A stretch of 64,000 nucleotides of DNA from Deltaproteobacteria bacterium (GTDB taxonomy: Bacteria; CG2-30-53-67), in contig JAADIO010000002.1 in assembly GCA_013151235.1 (NCBI GenBank), forward strand, positions 1 through 64,000, written 5' to 3'. This document shows positions 51,260 to 63,865 of the stretch, in pieces (position 1 is the first letter of the stretch; each line of letters starts with the position of its first letter). A model generated the notes under the pieces. It ran no database searches. It saw only the letters and a program-made list of their open reading frames with translations, and was not told the origin of the DNA. The translations under genes and the position numbers were made by a program.

Positions 51260-52870
51260 TTATGCCGGAACCGGTTTTTTCTGTTGATTGATATAGAGTT
51301 GCTGTGCAATGGTCAGTACGTTGTTTATCAGCCAATAAAGAACCAGCCCCGACGGAAAATTCAAAAACATAAAGGTAAAGATTACCGGCATATATTGAAA
51401 CAATTTGGCCTGCTTCGGATCCATGGTGCTGGGCGTCATCTTCTGCTGTAAAAACATGGTAACGCCCATCAATAATGGAAGGGGCCCAACAGCAAAGTGT
51501 CCGACATGTCCAAAAAGAGTATCCGCCGCAGAAAGATCATGAATATAAAGAAAGGGTGCCTGCCGCAATTCAATGGCATTGAGCAACACATTGTACAGTG
51601 CAAAAAAAACAGGGATCTGAATCACGAGAGGAAGACATCCGGAGGCCGGGTTGACCTTATATTTTTTGTAAAGCCCCATGATCTCCCGATTCATTACCTG
51701 AGGATCTTTTTTGTACTTTTCCCGTATGGCGCTGATCTCCGGCTGAAGCCGCTGCATCTCCTGCATCGACTTCTGCTGCTTATGCGTCAGGGGAGCAAAG
51801 ATTAACTTGATAAAACTGGTCAGAAGAATAATTGCCACACCGTAATTGCCGACCACCCCATAGATCCCTTTGAGGATAAAAAACATCGGTTTCGCCAGAA
51901 AACCAAAGAAACCAAAATTAATGACCTTCACCAGTCCGTCTTTTTTAAGAATCTTATACTCCTTCGGACCGGCATAAAAATTGTAAGAAAGGATCTTCCC
52001 CCGTCCGATAATGCCAATCACATAAGAAATGCCTCCCTTTTGTTTAAAAGATTCCATTACGGCCATATCCGCAGGCTTTTTGGGAAGAAGGGCCGTTAAA
52101 AAATATTTTTCTTCAAAGGCCGCCCAGGGAATCTCTCCGGAAAGATTTTTTCTTTCTTTCATATTCTTGAATTTTATCCGCTCCACTTTTCCGGACCGTT
52201 GAAGGACCGGTCCTACGTGATTATAGCGTCCCCCCGGTGCTTTTTCGTCCTGTTTTTGAAAATAAGATCCTACAAGAAGTTGTATACTTCGGGATTGATC
52301 TTGAGTAATTTCAAGTCCCACCCGATAATCATCTCGATGAAAAATAAATCTCTTCTCAAGCCATCCTCCATTCGGATTTTTGTAGGTCATCTTCAATGTG
52401 GCACTTTCCTCTTCGGAATTTAGTGTAATCTCCCGCCTGGAGGGAGCAAAATCAGCATTCAGAATTTTTCCATCCAGGAAAATTTGAAGCGGATAAAAAC
52501 CCATGCTGTCATGAATCAGATGAATCGGATTTCCCTTCTTGTCATGGTAAGCTTTGATAATGATTTCCTTGATCACTGCATTTTTTGTGGAAATAAAATA
52601 GGTTGCAAGGTTGGTATCCACACGCACGGTTTTTTCCGGAAGTTGAGAAGTTCCGGAGAAAAAGTTTTTCTCCGATGACTTCAGAGGATTTTTCTCTACT
52701 TCCTCTCTTTTGTTCCCTTTCGGAATCACAGTAAACTTCTCTGCAGGTTTTGATAAAGCCTGAGATTGTACACTTTTATCTTCAATCCTGTCCATTGTAG
52801 GAAAGAGATATTGATATCCGAAGAGTACGATAAGAGAGAGAGCAAAGGCCAATAATGCCCTTTTTTCCAT
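51260..52870 (-). CDS. yidC: membrane protein insertase YidC
   Basis: A 536-residue Gram-negative-type YidC. N-terminal helix (about 5-22, LLAFALSLIVLFGYQYLF), a large periplasmic beta-sandwich domain (50-320), then the conserved insertase core with five helices: YGVAIILLTSFIKLIFAPL, the coiled region LTHKQQKSMQEMQRLQPEI and NPASGCLPLVIQIPVFFALY. It inserts and folds inner-membrane proteins. AGGAG six bases before ATG 52870. The large periplasmic domain implies an outer membrane. Downstream of yidD. Confidence 0.96.
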   Translation of the reverse strand: MEKRALLAFALSLIVLFGYQYLFPTMDRIEDKSVQSQALSKPAEKFTVIPKGNKREEVEKNPLKSSEKNFFSGTSQLPEKTVRVDTNLATYFISTKNAVIKEIIIKAYHDKKGNPIHLIHDSMGFYPLQIFLDGKILNADFAPSRREITLNSEEESATLKMTYKNPNGGWLEKRFIFHRDDYRVGLEITQDQSRSIQLLVGSYFQKQDEKAPGGRYNHVGPVLQRSGKVERIKFKNMKERKNLSGEIPWAAFEEKYFLTALLPKKPADMAVMESFKQKGGISYVIGIIGRGKILSYNFYAGPKEYKILKKDGLVKVINFGFFGFLAKPMFFILKGIYGVVGNYGVAIILLTSFIKLIFAPLTHKQQKSMQEMQRLQPEISAIREKYKKDPQVMNREIMGLYKKYKVNPASGCLPLVIQIPVFFALYNVLLNAIELRQAPFLYIHDLSAADTLFGHVGHFAVGPLPLLMGVTMFLQQKMTPSTMDPKQAKLFQYMPVIFTFMFLNFPSGLVLYWLINNVLTIAQQLYINQQKKPVPA

Positions 52871-52919
52871 AATTTCTCCTGATAACGGAATCATTCTGAA
52901 CAAAGAAGGAGTGAAAAAA

Positions 52920-53138
52920 TCAACTCAGAGGATCATAACCACCGGCATGGAAGGGATGACAACGAAGAATCCGGGAAACTCCGAGACGCCACCCCTTCAA
53001 CATGCCATATTTCCTGATCGCTTGAGCAGTGTATTCCGAGCAGGTGGGAAAATAACGACAATGATTCATCGTAAGGGGGGAAATCCATTTCTGATAAAAT
53101 CGGATAAATCCGATATTAATTTTCTTCAATCCTTCCAT
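52920..53138 (-). CDS. yidD: membrane protein insertion efficiency factor YidD
   Basis: A 72-residue protein with the full YidD signature: [43 protein letters not shown] and GGYDP. It helps insertion through YidC. ATG 53138 starts MEGLKK; a TTG at 53150 is in frame. It lies between rnpA and yidC. Confidence 0.93.
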   Translation of the reverse strand: MEGLKKINIGFIRFYQKWISPLTMNHCRYFPTCSEYTAQAIRKYGMLKGWRLGVSRILRCHPFHAGGYDPLS

Positions 53139-53174
53139 TCCATTTACCAATTACCAAAAAACAAGGCCGGATTC

Positions 53175-53510
53175 TTACGACACCTTGCTCCTTTTAATCA
53201 GAGCCTTACATTCCAAAAGAATCTCCCGGTAGGATGAATGGACAATTGCTTTTCGTGCAACAATGACCCGATCAAAAATATCCTGATTTTGCCGGAGGTG
53301 ACACCGTACCACTTCCTTCAATCTCCGTTTAACCCGATTTCGAAAAACCGCATTTCCGATCTTCTTGGATACGGCGATGCCGTATCGGCTGATTTTTCCT
53401 CCCCGATCACAGGTATAAACAATCATGTTCTTCCCGACCTTTTTATCACCCTCCCTGTATACCTCCCGATATTCCCAATGTTTTCGGATCCATTGATCTT
53501 TTTCTTTCAT
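53175..53510 (-). CDS. rnpA: ribonuclease P protein component
   Basis: A 111-residue basic protein. RKHWEYREVYREGDKKVGK is the N-terminal strand, RYGIAVSKKIGNAVFRNRVKRRLKEVVR holds the RNR motif (quoted as GIAVSKKIG and RNRVKRRLKE), and IVARKAIVHSSY is the C-terminal part. It is the protein subunit that matures tRNA 5' ends with the RNase P RNA. ATG 53510 fits the family length; an in-frame GTG at 53558 would overlap rpmH. Confidence 0.93.
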   Translation of the reverse strand: MKEKDQWIRKHWEYREVYREGDKKVGKNMIVYTCDRGGKISRYGIAVSKKIGNAVFRNRVKRRLKEVVRCHLRQNQDIFDRVIVARKAIVHSSYREILLECKALIKRSKVS

Positions 53511-53526
53511 GATATTGTCGGAGAAT

Positions 53527-53661
53527 CTATACTCCGATTCGTTTCCGGCCTTTTGCACGTCGGCGTTGAATAATTGCTCTGCCGCTTCTGGTCTTCATTC
53601 GAGTGAGAAACCCGTGTGTTTTCTTCTTTTTCCGGTTATTCGGTTTGAATGTAATCGACAT
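53527..53661 (-). CDS. rpmH: 50S ribosomal protein L34
   Basis: A 44-residue protein, [20 protein letters not shown] followed by [22 protein letters not shown]-type tail ending GV; the pattern F.PN.RKR...HGF..RM.T..GR.I...RR.KGR is definitive. AAAGGAG stands six bases before ATG 53661. First gene of the leftward origin operon, behind a consensus promoter. Confidence 0.96.
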   Translation of the reverse strand: MSITFKPNNRKKKKTHGFLTRMKTRSGRAIIQRRRAKGRKRIGV

Positions 53662-53692
53662 CATTATCTCCTTTAATCCATTGGAATGAGAG

Positions 53693-53721
53693 AGTATATT
53701 CCCTGTCTTTTTTGATGTCAA
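53693..53721 (-). promoter_or_regulatory. sigma-70-type promoter of rpmH-rnpA-yidD-yidC-jag
   Basis: Minus strand TTGACA (53721-53716), 17-base spacer, TATACT (53698-53693), about 30 bases before ATG 53661. Confidence 0.75.
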
Positions 53722-54314
53722 GAATAAAAGGTTTATAAATCGGGGGAGGACAAGAGATTGTGCCTATGGGGGTCATTGTGGAGTACTCCTGCTTTTATTA
53801 AATATTTTAAAATAATATAGTAGCAGTAGTAGTGTTGAAGAATTTCGTGTAATACGTATCTAATGTGTTGATATCTAAAGTATTTTGTCTGGGGGAATCT
53901 TGTGAGCGATTTCTTCACTTGTCCACGGGTATTCTTTTTTAAATATAAATCCACATTTTTTTCACATCTTCAATAACATCTTTCTCACAGAAGAATGAAG
54001 TAATCATGAATAATTTTAATGAAGAAAATTGAAAAAACATCTTGCCATCAAAAAAACCATTTGTTATGTTGAGAACCTATCTCTCAATTCAGAGGCGTCG
54101 GATTTGGACCGAAAAATTAATCAGCCCGGCAGAATGGTTCTGAAGATATGCGGGAACCTGCAAAATCTGTTGAATAGATGCCCTCTATTTCATGTAACTA
54201 TTTCAATATAAACAAGAAATACTTTTTTCCACAGTTGTGGAAAAGTCTGTTGATAACGAGGAAAAACAGGACAATTCCGATCGACCGGAGGACCTCTCTC
54301 AAGAGGGTTTTATT
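53722..54314. other. putative chromosomal replication origin (oriC)
   Basis: A gene-free, AT-rich interval between divergent rpmH and dnaA. An AT tract at 53793-53819 is followed by TAG-TAG-CAG-TAG-TAG (53818-53832), which read on the minus strand resembles the DnaA-trio element before the unwinding site. Weak DnaA-box-like 9-mers: TTGTCCACG (53919), AAATCCACA (53947), TTTTTCACA (53958). A convergent pair TTTTCCACA / TGTGGAAAA lies at 54225-54244. Location next to dnaA is the classical position of oriC. Box matches to TTATNCACA have one to two mismatches, so exact limits are uncertain. Confidence 0.75.
54225..54244. promoter_or_regulatory. inverted DnaA-box pair upstream of dnaA
   Basis: TTTTCCACA-GT-TGTGGAAAA, two 9-mers facing each other, each one mismatch from TTATCCACA, 70 bases before the dnaA start. 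Likely used for dnaA autoregulation or as an origin box pair. Confidence 0.6.
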
Positions 54315-55670
54315 ATGAATACGTGGGAAGAAATCACTGAAATTTTGAGCACACGTCTGACTAAACAGAGTTTTGACAACTGGTTCAAATCAACAAAACT
54401 CTTCAGTGAAAATGAAAACGAAATTCAGATTGCCGTACCGAACAAATTTTTAAAAGACTGGATTGAGACCCACTATTCCGATTTGCTGAACGATGTTATC
54501 GAGAACCTTGATTTTCAAAAGAATCTTTCCTTCCGGGTGGATCATAAATTTCAGGATAAAGAACCATTGCAAGATCCGGTACTCCCGGAGATGCCTTCTC
54601 CGAAAACCTCCGTTTCTTTAGAAGAACATGTACCTGCCGGAAAGGGAATTTCTTTTTTGAACGAACGGTTTACCTTTGAAAATTTTGTTGTGGGACCAAG
54701 TAATCAATTTGCACATGCTGCTGCACGGGCCGTTGGAGAAGTCCTTTATAAGGCCTATAATCCACTCTTTATCTATGGTGGTGTCGGACTTGGAAAGACC
54801 CACCTCATGCATGCTATCGGACATCACGTGCATTCCGTCAACAAGCAGGTCCGTATATGTTTTGTCAGTACGGAACATTTCATGAATGAAATGATTAGCT
54901 GCATCCGATATGACCGGATGGCCCATTTTCGTCAAAAATACAGAAACATGGATGTACTTATGGTCGATGACATCCAGTTTCTTTCCGACAAAGAACGAAC
55001 CCAGGAGGAGTTTTTTCATACCTTCAACGCCCTTTACGATGCCAGAAAACAGTTAGTCTTTTCCAGCGACCGCTATCCCAAAGAAATTCCCAACCTGGAG
55101 GAGAGGCTTCGTTCCCGTTTTGAGTGGGGTCTTCTTGCGGATATTCAGCCGCCGGATCTGGAGACCAAGGTAGCCATACTCCGGAAAAAGGCGGAGATTG
55201 ACGGAATCCACCTTCCCGATGATGTGAGTCTGTTTCTGGCGAAGAAGATTCGCTCCAACGTCCGTGAGTTGGAAGGTTCACTGATCAAATTAGGTGCGGT
55301 TGCTTCACTCACCTCCCGGGATATCTCCGTAGGCCTGGCCCAGGAAGTTCTCAAAGATTTTCTGAATGAAAAGGAAAAAATCGTTTCCATTGCCCTGATA
55401 CAGCGTTTTGTCGTCGAACATTACAAGGTAAAAATTGCAGACCTTAAATCCAAAAAGCGGAACCAGTCGATTGTCCTGCCCCGGCAGGTGGCCATGTACC
55501 TCTGCCGAAACCTGACGGACAGTTCCCTGCCGGAAATCGGCAAGAATTTCGGAGGAAAAGATCATACCACGGTGATTCATGCCTGTAAAAACATTGATAC
55601 AAAGATCAAAACCAATCCGGAATTAGCGAACACTATCCAGCAACTGAAAGACAGGGTCCTCTCCAATTGA
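54315..55670 (+). CDS. dnaA: chromosomal replication initiator DnaA
   Basis: A 451-residue DnaA. Domain I (1-80, WEEITEILSTRLTKQSFDNWF), linker domain II (85-115), AAA+ domain III with Walker A GGVGLGKTHLMHAIGHH, Walker B VLMVDDIQFLSDKERTQEEFFH (quoted as VLMVDDIQFLSDKE) and LRSRFEWGL, and domain IV with the box-recognition helix GKDHTTVIHACKNID. ATG 54315 has AAGAGGG upstream; an in-frame GTG at 54237 lies inside the DnaA-box pair and is rejected. Confidence 0.97.
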   Translation: MNTWEEITEILSTRLTKQSFDNWFKSTKLFSENENEIQIAVPNKFLKDWIETHYSDLLNDVIENLDFQKNLSFRVDHKFQDKEPLQDPVLPEMPSPKTSVSLEEHVPAGKGISFLNERFTFENFVVGPSNQFAHAAARAVGEVLYKAYNPLFIYGGVGLGKTHLMHAIGHHVHSVNKQVRICFVSTEHFMNEMISCIRYDRMAHFRQKYRNMDVLMVDDIQFLSDKERTQEEFFHTFNALYDARKQLVFSSDRYPKEIPNLEERLRSRFEWGLLADIQPPDLETKVAILRKKAEIDGIHLPDDVSLFLAKKIRSNVRELEGSLIKLGAVASLTSRDISVGLAQEVLKDFLNEKEKIVSIALIQRFVVEHYKVKIADLKSKKRNQSIVLPRQVAMYLCRNLTDSSLPEIGKNFGGKDHTTVIHACKNIDTKIKTNPELANTIQQLKDRVLSN

Positions 55671-55686
55671 TCATGAGGTTTTGAAT

Positions 55687-56802
55687 ATGAAATTCACGAT
55701 TGAAAAAACGGACCTCCTTTCCGGCCTTCAGAAGATTCAAGGGGTGGTTCAGGCGAGAAGTACCATGCCGATTCTTTCCAATGTCCGCATGGAGGTGGGG
55801 AAAGATCAAATCCGGCTCTTTGCGACGGACCTGGAAATCGGACTTCAGGACAGTGTGACGGCAAAAGTGGAAGAGGAAGGCAAGATTACCGTCTCCGCAA
55901 AGAAACTCTATGAAATTGCCCGGGAATCCCGGGAAGGATCCCTCCGGATTGAAACAGAAGAATCCCGGGAGATCATAATCCGTACCGGCAAGTCGAGCTT
56001 CAAGCTTCGCTGTCTTTCGGCAGATGAGTTCCCTTCCTTTCCGGAGATTAAGGAAACAAACCGGATCCGGATCCCGACAGCGGTTTTATCGGAAATGATT
56101 AAAAAAACGGTCTTTGCCGTCTCCTCCGACCTGACGCGTCCGGCATTGAATGGTGCCCTGATTCACTTTCCCGGTGCCGGGCAATCGGACATTGAGATGG
56201 TCGCGACCGACGGCCACCGGCTGGCACAGGTCATCCGCGAACTCAAGATATCAAATACCCCCAAAGAGCAGAAGGTGATCGTTCCCAAAAAGACACTTTT
56301 CGAGTTGAGGAAACATCTGGATGAAGGGGAACCCGGAGAAATCGAGATTGTTCTGTCGGACAAACATATCCTCTTCCAGGAGGGATCCTATATCCTTCTC
56401 TCCCGTTTGATTGATGGGCGCTTTCCCAATTATGAGGAAGTAATCCCCCGGGAACATCCCCGGAGCGTCTCTTTGGACCGAGAACTTCTTCAGGGAGCGG
56501 TACGCAGGGTCTCGATCCTCTCCGATGAAAAAACACATGCCATCAAACTGAACTTCAGAAAAGGAGAACTACAGATCTCCTCCAGTAATCCCGAGATGGG
56601 AGAAGCCGATGAAGTTCTGACCACGGACTATTCCGGCGAAGAAACCTCCTTCGGTTTCAATGTCCGTTATATGCAGGATATTACTTCGGCCCTTTCCGGT
56701 GAAGAGGTACGTATTCATTTTCTGGATGCTGCCAGTCCCGCCCGTATAGAAGATCCCGGCGATGCCGGTTTTGTCGGCGTGATCATGCCGATGCGTGTCT
56801 GA
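55687..56802 (+). CDS. dnaN: DNA polymerase III beta sliding clamp
   Basis: A 371-residue clamp subunit with three repeated domains of about 120 residues. N-terminal MKFTIEKTDLLSGLQKIQGVV, LRCLSADEFPSFPEI, GHRLAQVIREL and the C-terminal VIMPMRV (end of the protein-binding groove) are typical. Dimers encircle DNA and tether polymerase. ATG 55687 has TGAGG upstream; it follows dnaA after 16 bases. Confidence 0.97.
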   Translation: MKFTIEKTDLLSGLQKIQGVVQARSTMPILSNVRMEVGKDQIRLFATDLEIGLQDSVTAKVEEEGKITVSAKKLYEIARESREGSLRIETEESREIIIRTGKSSFKLRCLSADEFPSFPEIKETNRIRIPTAVLSEMIKKTVFAVSSDLTRPALNGALIHFPGAGQSDIEMVATDGHRLAQVIRELKISNTPKEQKVIVPKKTLFELRKHLDEGEPGEIEIVLSDKHILFQEGSYILLSRLIDGRFPNYEEVIPREHPRSVSLDRELLQGAVRRVSILSDEKTHAIKLNFRKGELQISSSNPEMGEADEVLTTDYSGEETSFGFNVRYMQDITSALSGEEVRIHFLDAASPARIEDPGDAGFVGVIMPMRV

Positions 56803-56810
56803 CCTTTTCC

Positions 56811-57947
56811 ATGAAAATACGGCAACTTTCCCTGAAGCATTTCCGGAATGTGAATTCCTGTCTCCTGTTGCCGGATGGGGGTGTCAACATCCTCTTCGGG
56901 GAGAACGGCCAGGGGAAGACCAATCTCTTGGAGGCGATTTATTTCCTCTCCCACCTGGGGAGCTTTCGACCGGGTTCACAGAAGGATCTGGTCCTGCAGG
57001 GGAGGCTCTGGGGTCAGGTGCAGGGGGCTGTGGAAGACCGGGGCGTATTTAAAGAAATTCTTTTAACGATAGGGGAAAAGGAGAAAGGCATCCGGGTGAA
57101 CGGAAAACCGGTGTCCCGGGGGGTTGATTATTATGGTACCTTGGATGTTATCCTCTTTTCTCCGGAAACCCTGACGCTCGTCAAGGGGGGGCCGGAAGGG
57201 CGAAGACGGTTTCTGGATCGTGCAATCTCCCGCCTCGACCGGCGCTATCTTTACGACCTCAAGAAATATCGCAAAATTCTTCACCAACGCAACGGACTTC
57301 TTCGCCTCATCCGGGATGGAAGAGTTTCCCGTGTGGAGTTGCCGGCCTGGAATGAACAACTGGCCCGGACGGGAAGCAGTATCCTTCTGGGACGGTATCG
57401 CTTCCTGAGGGAATATGAGATCTGTGCGACCGGAATTTTTCAACAGCTTGTCCACAAGGGGAGCAAACTTCGCATTCTCTACCATTCCACGTTGATGCAA
57501 AAGGGAAAAGCAATCAATGACGGACAGGCGGAACTACAGGAAAAATTCATGGCCGGAATGGACATCGTTGCGGACCGGGAGGTTCGGTGCGGATCGACCC
57601 GGATCGGGCCCCACCTGGACGACCTGATTCTTGAGGTCGATGGCCGGCCGGCGAAAACCTTTGCCTCCCAGGGAGAAAGTCGAATGCTGACCCTGGCCTT
57701 GACCTTGAGTGAGGCACTCTTTCATTCTGAAAAAAAGGGGACCGCCCCCGTTTTACTCCTGGATGACGTGACCTCCGAACTCGACCGGGTCCATCGCCGG
57801 CGTTTGAGCGGCTTTCTTCGGCAAATGGGGCAGGTTTTCCTGACCACGACGGACCGGGACCTCCATCGGAAAATAGAGGTTTCCTCGACCGGTTTTCTCG
57901 TGGAAAAAGGTGAGATTGCTCTTGTAAAAAAGGGACGGAAATTGTAA
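56811..57947 (+). CDS. recF: recombination mediator RecF
   Basis: A 378-residue SMC-like ATPase. KIRQLSLKHFRNVNSC at the N-terminus, Walker A GENGQGKTNLLEAIYFLSHL, signature FASQGESRMLTLALTLSEAL and Walker B PVLLLDDVTSELDRVHRRRL. It loads RecA at gaps with RecO and RecR. Starts 8 bases after dnaN. Confidence 0.95.
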   Translation: MKIRQLSLKHFRNVNSCLLLPDGGVNILFGENGQGKTNLLEAIYFLSHLGSFRPGSQKDLVLQGRLWGQVQGAVEDRGVFKEILLTIGEKEKGIRVNGKPVSRGVDYYGTLDVILFSPETLTLVKGGPEGRRRFLDRAISRLDRRYLYDLKKYRKILHQRNGLLRLIRDGRVSRVELPAWNEQLARTGSSILLGRYRFLREYEICATGIFQQLVHKGSKLRILYHSTLMQKGKAINDGQAELQEKFMAGMDIVADREVRCGSTRIGPHLDDLILEVDGRPAKTFASQGESRMLTLALTLSEALFHSEKKGTAPVLLLDDVTSELDRVHRRRLSGFLRQMGQVFLTTTDRDLHRKIEVSSTGFLVEKGEIALVKKGRKL

Positions 57948-57960
57948 GATAGTCCGTTGA

Positions 57961-60426
<2,466 letters not shown>

Positions 60427-60439
60427 GCGAAGGAGAAGC

Positions 60440-62881
60440 ATGGAACAGAAAGGTATCGTCCTTCCCGTCAATATCGAAGAGACCATGAAACGGTCCTATC
60501 TTGATTATTCGATGAGCGTCATCGTCGGCCGGGCCCTCCCCGATGTGCGGGATGGTCTCAAACCGGTCCACCGGCGGATCCTCTATGCCATGTTCCGGGA
60601 AGGGCTCCTTTCCAATAAAAAATATTCCAAATCGGCCGGAGTGGTCGGGGAGGTGCTGAAGAAGTTTCATCCCCATGGTGATTCCGCTGTCTATGACAGT
60701 CTGGTCCGGATGGCCCAGGAGTGGAATCTCCGCTATCCGCTGATCGACGGACAGGGAAATTTCGGGTCCGTCGATGGGGATTCGGCCGCCGCCTACCGTT
60801 ATACGGAGGCACGTCTGACGAAGATTGCCGAGGAGATGCTGGCCGACATTGACAAGGAAACCATTAATTACACGCCGAATTTTGACGGCTCCGTCGACGA
60901 ACCTTCCGTCCTGCCGACCCGTATTCCCAACCTCCTGATCAACGGATCGGCGGGAATTGCCGTGGGGATGGCCACCAACATTCCGCCCCACAATCTCGGG
61001 GAAATCATTGCGGGTCTGATGTTGCTGATCGATAAACCGGATGCTTCCCTGGAGGAGATCCTCGCCGTTATCCCGGGGCCGGATTTTCCCACGGGCGGGT
61101 TCATCCTCGGCTGGGAGGGGATTCGTCAAGCCTACACCACGGGACGGGGAAAAGTGCTTCTGCAGGCCCGGACCCTTGTGGAAAAAGGGGCGCGCAAGGG
61201 GGCAAAAGACGCTATCATCGTGACGGAGATTCCCTACAGCGTGAACAAGTCGAGGCTTTTGGAAGAAATTGCACGGCTGGTGCAGAGCAGGAAGATTGAA
61301 GGGATTACCGACCTGCGGGATGAATCGGACCGGGAGGGGATCCGGATCGTCATGGAACTGCGCAAAAACGAGATCGCCGAGGTTGTTTTGAACCAGCTCT
61401 TTAAACACACCTCGCTTCGCACGACCTTCGGGATCATCCTGCTTTCTCTGATCCACAATGAACCGAAGATCCTGGGGATTCGAGAGATCCTGCGTCATTT
61501 TCTCGACCATCGCAAAGAGGTTGTCACCCGCCGGAGTCTTTTCGATCTCAGGAAGGCCGAGGCCCGCGCGCACCTCCTCGAAGGATTCAAGATCGCCCTG
61601 GACAACCTGGATGCCGTGATCAAGCTGATCAAGGGCTCCCGGGATCCCGAGACGGCCCGGACGGGCCTGATGAAAAAATTCAAGTTGACGGTGGAACAGG
61701 CCCGGGCGATCCTCGAGATGCGTCTTCAGCGCCTGACCGGCCTTGAGCGGGACAAGATTCTTTCCGACCTGAAAGAGACCCGTACCCTGATCAAAAAACT
61801 GAAGTTTATCCTGGAACATGAGGATGAAATCCTGAAGATAATCCAAAGGGAATTAGCAGAAATCCGGGATCGATACAACGATCCGAGACGCAGTGAAATC
61901 ATTGCCCGGTCGGCCGAGCTTCGGGTGGAAGATCTGATCGCGGAAGAGGAGATGGTGATTACCATCTCCCACTCCGGTTATATCAAGCGGAATGCCGTCA
62001 GTCTTTACCGCGCGCAACAACGGGGCGGCCGGGGCGTCACCGGTATGGGGACCAAGGATGAGGATTTTGTGGAGCGCCTTTTTGTGGCGCAAACCCATGA
62101 TTTTATCCTCTTTTTCACCAACATGGGGAAGGTCTACTGGTTAAAGGTACACGAGATTCCCCAGGCGGGTCGGGCCGCCCGGGGGAAGGCAATCGTCAAC
62201 CTGCTGCAGATCTCATCCGCAGAGACCATTACCGCCACCCTGCCGGTAAGGGAATTTGATGAAAGCAAATACATCATCATGGCTACCCGCCGGGGGATCG
62301 TTAAAAAGACCTCTCTCGCGGCTTACAGTCATCCCAGGACGACCGGGATCATGGCTCTCTCCCTCGATGCCGGTGACCAGTTGATTCGGGTCGGCATTAC
62401 CAACGGGGATCATGACATCCTCCTGGGGACCCGTGACGGGATGGCCATCCGATTCCATGAAACCGAAGTACGCCCCATGGGGCGGGTTTCCCGCGGGGTC
62501 AAAGGGATCTCCATGCGGAAAGAGGATGAAGTGATGGGCATGGAGGTGGTCAATCCAGGCGAAACCCTGCTCACGGTCACGGAGAACGGATTCGGAAAAC
62601 GTACGAAGATCTCCGAATATCCCGTCCAGGGACGCGGCGGCAAAGGGGTGATCACCATCAAAACCACGGAACGCAACGGCGAAGTGATCAACGTCCGGCA
62701 GGTCTCCGACGAAGACGACCTGATGATCATCACCCGCAAAGGGCAGATCATCCGGATGAAGATCGCCGGAGTCTCGGTGATCGGACGGAATACCCAGGGT
62801 GTCAAATTGATCGGTATTGAAGCAGGAGACAAAGTCACCGGTGTGGCCACCCTTGCAGAAAAGGAAAGTGAAGAGGAATGA
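60440..62881 (+). CDS. gyrA: DNA gyrase subunit A
   Basis: An 813-residue Gyr[21 protein letters not shown] at the N-terminus; the quinolone-pocket region reads [17 protein letters not shown], with serine at the resistance-prone site and Asp-to-Ser-type variation limited to that loop; the active-site tyrosine lies in [10 protein letters not shown]. Coiled coil [12 protein letters not shown], then six-bladed C-terminal pinwheel with GAMP-like [11 protein letters not shown], the GyrA-box variant that marks gyrase rather than topoisomerase IV. AAGGAG before ATG 60440, 13 bases after gyrB. Confidence 0.97.
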   Translation: MEQKGIVLPVNIEETMKRSYLDYSMSVIVGRALPDVRDGLKPVHRRILYAMFREGLLSNKKYSKSAGVVGEVLKKFHPHGDSAVYDSLVRMAQEWNLRYPLIDGQGNFGSVDGDSAAAYRYTEARLTKIAEEMLADIDKETINYTPNFDGSVDEPSVLPTRIPNLLINGSAGIAVGMATNIPPHNLGEIIAGLMLLIDKPDASLEEILAVIPGPDFPTGGFILGWEGIRQAYTTGRGKVLLQARTLVEKGARKGAKDAIIVTEIPYSVNKSRLLEEIARLVQSRKIEGITDLRDESDREGIRIVMELRKNEIAEVVLNQLFKHTSLRTTFGIILLSLIHNEPKILGIREILRHFLDHRKEVVTRRSLFDLRKAEARAHLLEGFKIALDNLDAVIKLIKGSRDPETARTGLMKKFKLTVEQARAILEMRLQRLTGLERDKILSDLKETRTLIKKLKFILEHEDEILKIIQRELAEIRDRYNDPRRSEIIARSAELRVEDLIAEEEMVITISHSGYIKRNAVSLYRAQQRGGRGVTGMGTKDEDFVERLFVAQTHDFILFFTNMGKVYWLKVHEIPQAGRAARGKAIVNLLQISSAETITATLPVREFDESKYIIMATRRGIVKKTSLAAYSHPRTTGIMALSLDAGDQLIRVGITNGDHDILLGTRDGMAIRFHETEVRPMGRVSRGVKGISMRKEDEVMGMEVVNPGETLLTVTENGFGKRTKISEYPVQGRGGKGVITIKTTERNGEVINVRQVSDEDDLMIITRKGQIIRMKIAGVSVIGRNTQGVKLIGIEAGDKVTGVATLAEKESEEE

Positions 62882-63695
62882 TCGCCCGGGAATCCTCCGG
62901 TGTCTGTTCATACTCCTTCTTTTGAGTCTTGCCGCCTGCCGGAATGATCCGTCGGAGCAACTGCTCCTCAAGGCCGGAGATGCCTTGCGGGAAGGGCGGG
63001 TGGAAGAAGCACTCTCCGACTACACTCAGGCGGTCTCACGTGATCCCCATACGGAAACTGCACAGGAAGCGAATTACCGGATCGGAGAGATCTACCGTCT
63101 TTTTAAGAACCAGCCGGAAGAGGCGATCGGATTTTTCCGGAAAGCCGCCGACGACGGAAGACTCTCCCGGTATGGAGAAAAGGCGCAAAAGAACATTGCG
63201 GAGATTTATCAGCAGGAATTCAAGGATTACAAAAAGGCCATTCCGGAATTACAGCGCCTCATCGACCGTTTCCCCGCCTCACAGTCGGCCGCAGAGGCGC
63301 AGTACCGAATCGGCCAGAGTTATATGGCGCTGAAACAGTATGATCAGGCCCGCATTGAATATTCCCGGCTGCTTGACCGCTACGGCAGCAGCGAATATCG
63401 GGATGACGGTGCCTACCGGATCGGCGTTGCCTATGAGCGGGAAGGTGATTTCAAAGCCGCCCGGCGGGCATATGAAAGTTTTCTCACCCACTATCCGGAC
63501 AGTCCCCTCGTGCCGAATGTACGCCTTGGACTGGCCAATATTCTGGAGGAATTAGGGGAAATTGACGGGGCACTGAAACAGCTTACCTTACTGGAAAAGA
63601 ACTATCCCAACCAGGAAGTGATCCTGAGAAAGCTTGATGCATTGCTGAAAAAGAAGAATACCGGTAAGACCGTGGGTTTTTCCGAAAAGAAATGA
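62868..63695 (+). CDS. TPR lipoprotein (BamD/CpoB-like)
   Basis: A 275-residue predicted lipoprotein. Basic start, hydrophobic run CLFILLLLSLAAC with lipobox LAAC at about residue 23, then five to six tetratricopeptide-like repeats: LREGRVEEALSDYTQAV, FKNQPEEAIGFFRKAA, QEFKDYKKAIPELQRLI, ALKQYDQARIEYSRLL, EGDFKAARRAYESFL. Similar proteins assist outer-membrane assembly (BamD) or envelope constriction (CpoB); its exact type is unclear. GTG 62868 overlaps the gyrA end by 14 bases, so it is coupled to gyrA. Confidence 0.78.
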   Translation: MKRNDRPGILRCLFILLLLSLAACRNDPSEQLLLKAGDALREGRVEEALSDYTQAVSRDPHTETAQEANYRIGEIYRLFKNQPEEAIGFFRKAADDGRLSRYGEKAQKNIAEIYQQEFKDYKKAIPELQRLIDRFPASQSAAEAQYRIGQSYMALKQYDQARIEYSRLLDRYGSSEYRDDGAYRIGVAYEREGDFKAARRAYESFLTHYPDSPLVPNVRLGLANILEELGEIDGALKQLTLLEKNYPNQEVILRKLDALLKKKNTGKTVGFSEKK

Positions 63696-63722
63696 TCTTC
63701 ATCCCCTCTCGGGGGAAACCGT

Positions 63723-63751
63723 TTGACTTCCTCCGGACGGAATGATAATTT
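63723..63751 (+). promoter_or_regulatory. possible promoter of serS
   Basis: TTGACT at 63723-63728, 17-base spacer, TAATTT at 63746-63751; the -10 box is poor. Confidence 0.3.
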
Positions 63752-63865
63752 ATCCGCTCCATTTTTACGGAGGAGAGGGCGCTTTTCACGTGATTTCCTC
63801 TTCCGGCAAGTTCGCCGGAGGCGGAACGGGCGGATTTCCGGAAGACAGACCGTGGATTTTGGACT

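Noticed and set aside
54237-54314. GTG start adding 26 residues to DnaA
   Set aside because: The codon lies inside the DnaA-box pair, has no ribosome-binding site, and the known N-terminus begins near the ATG at 54315.
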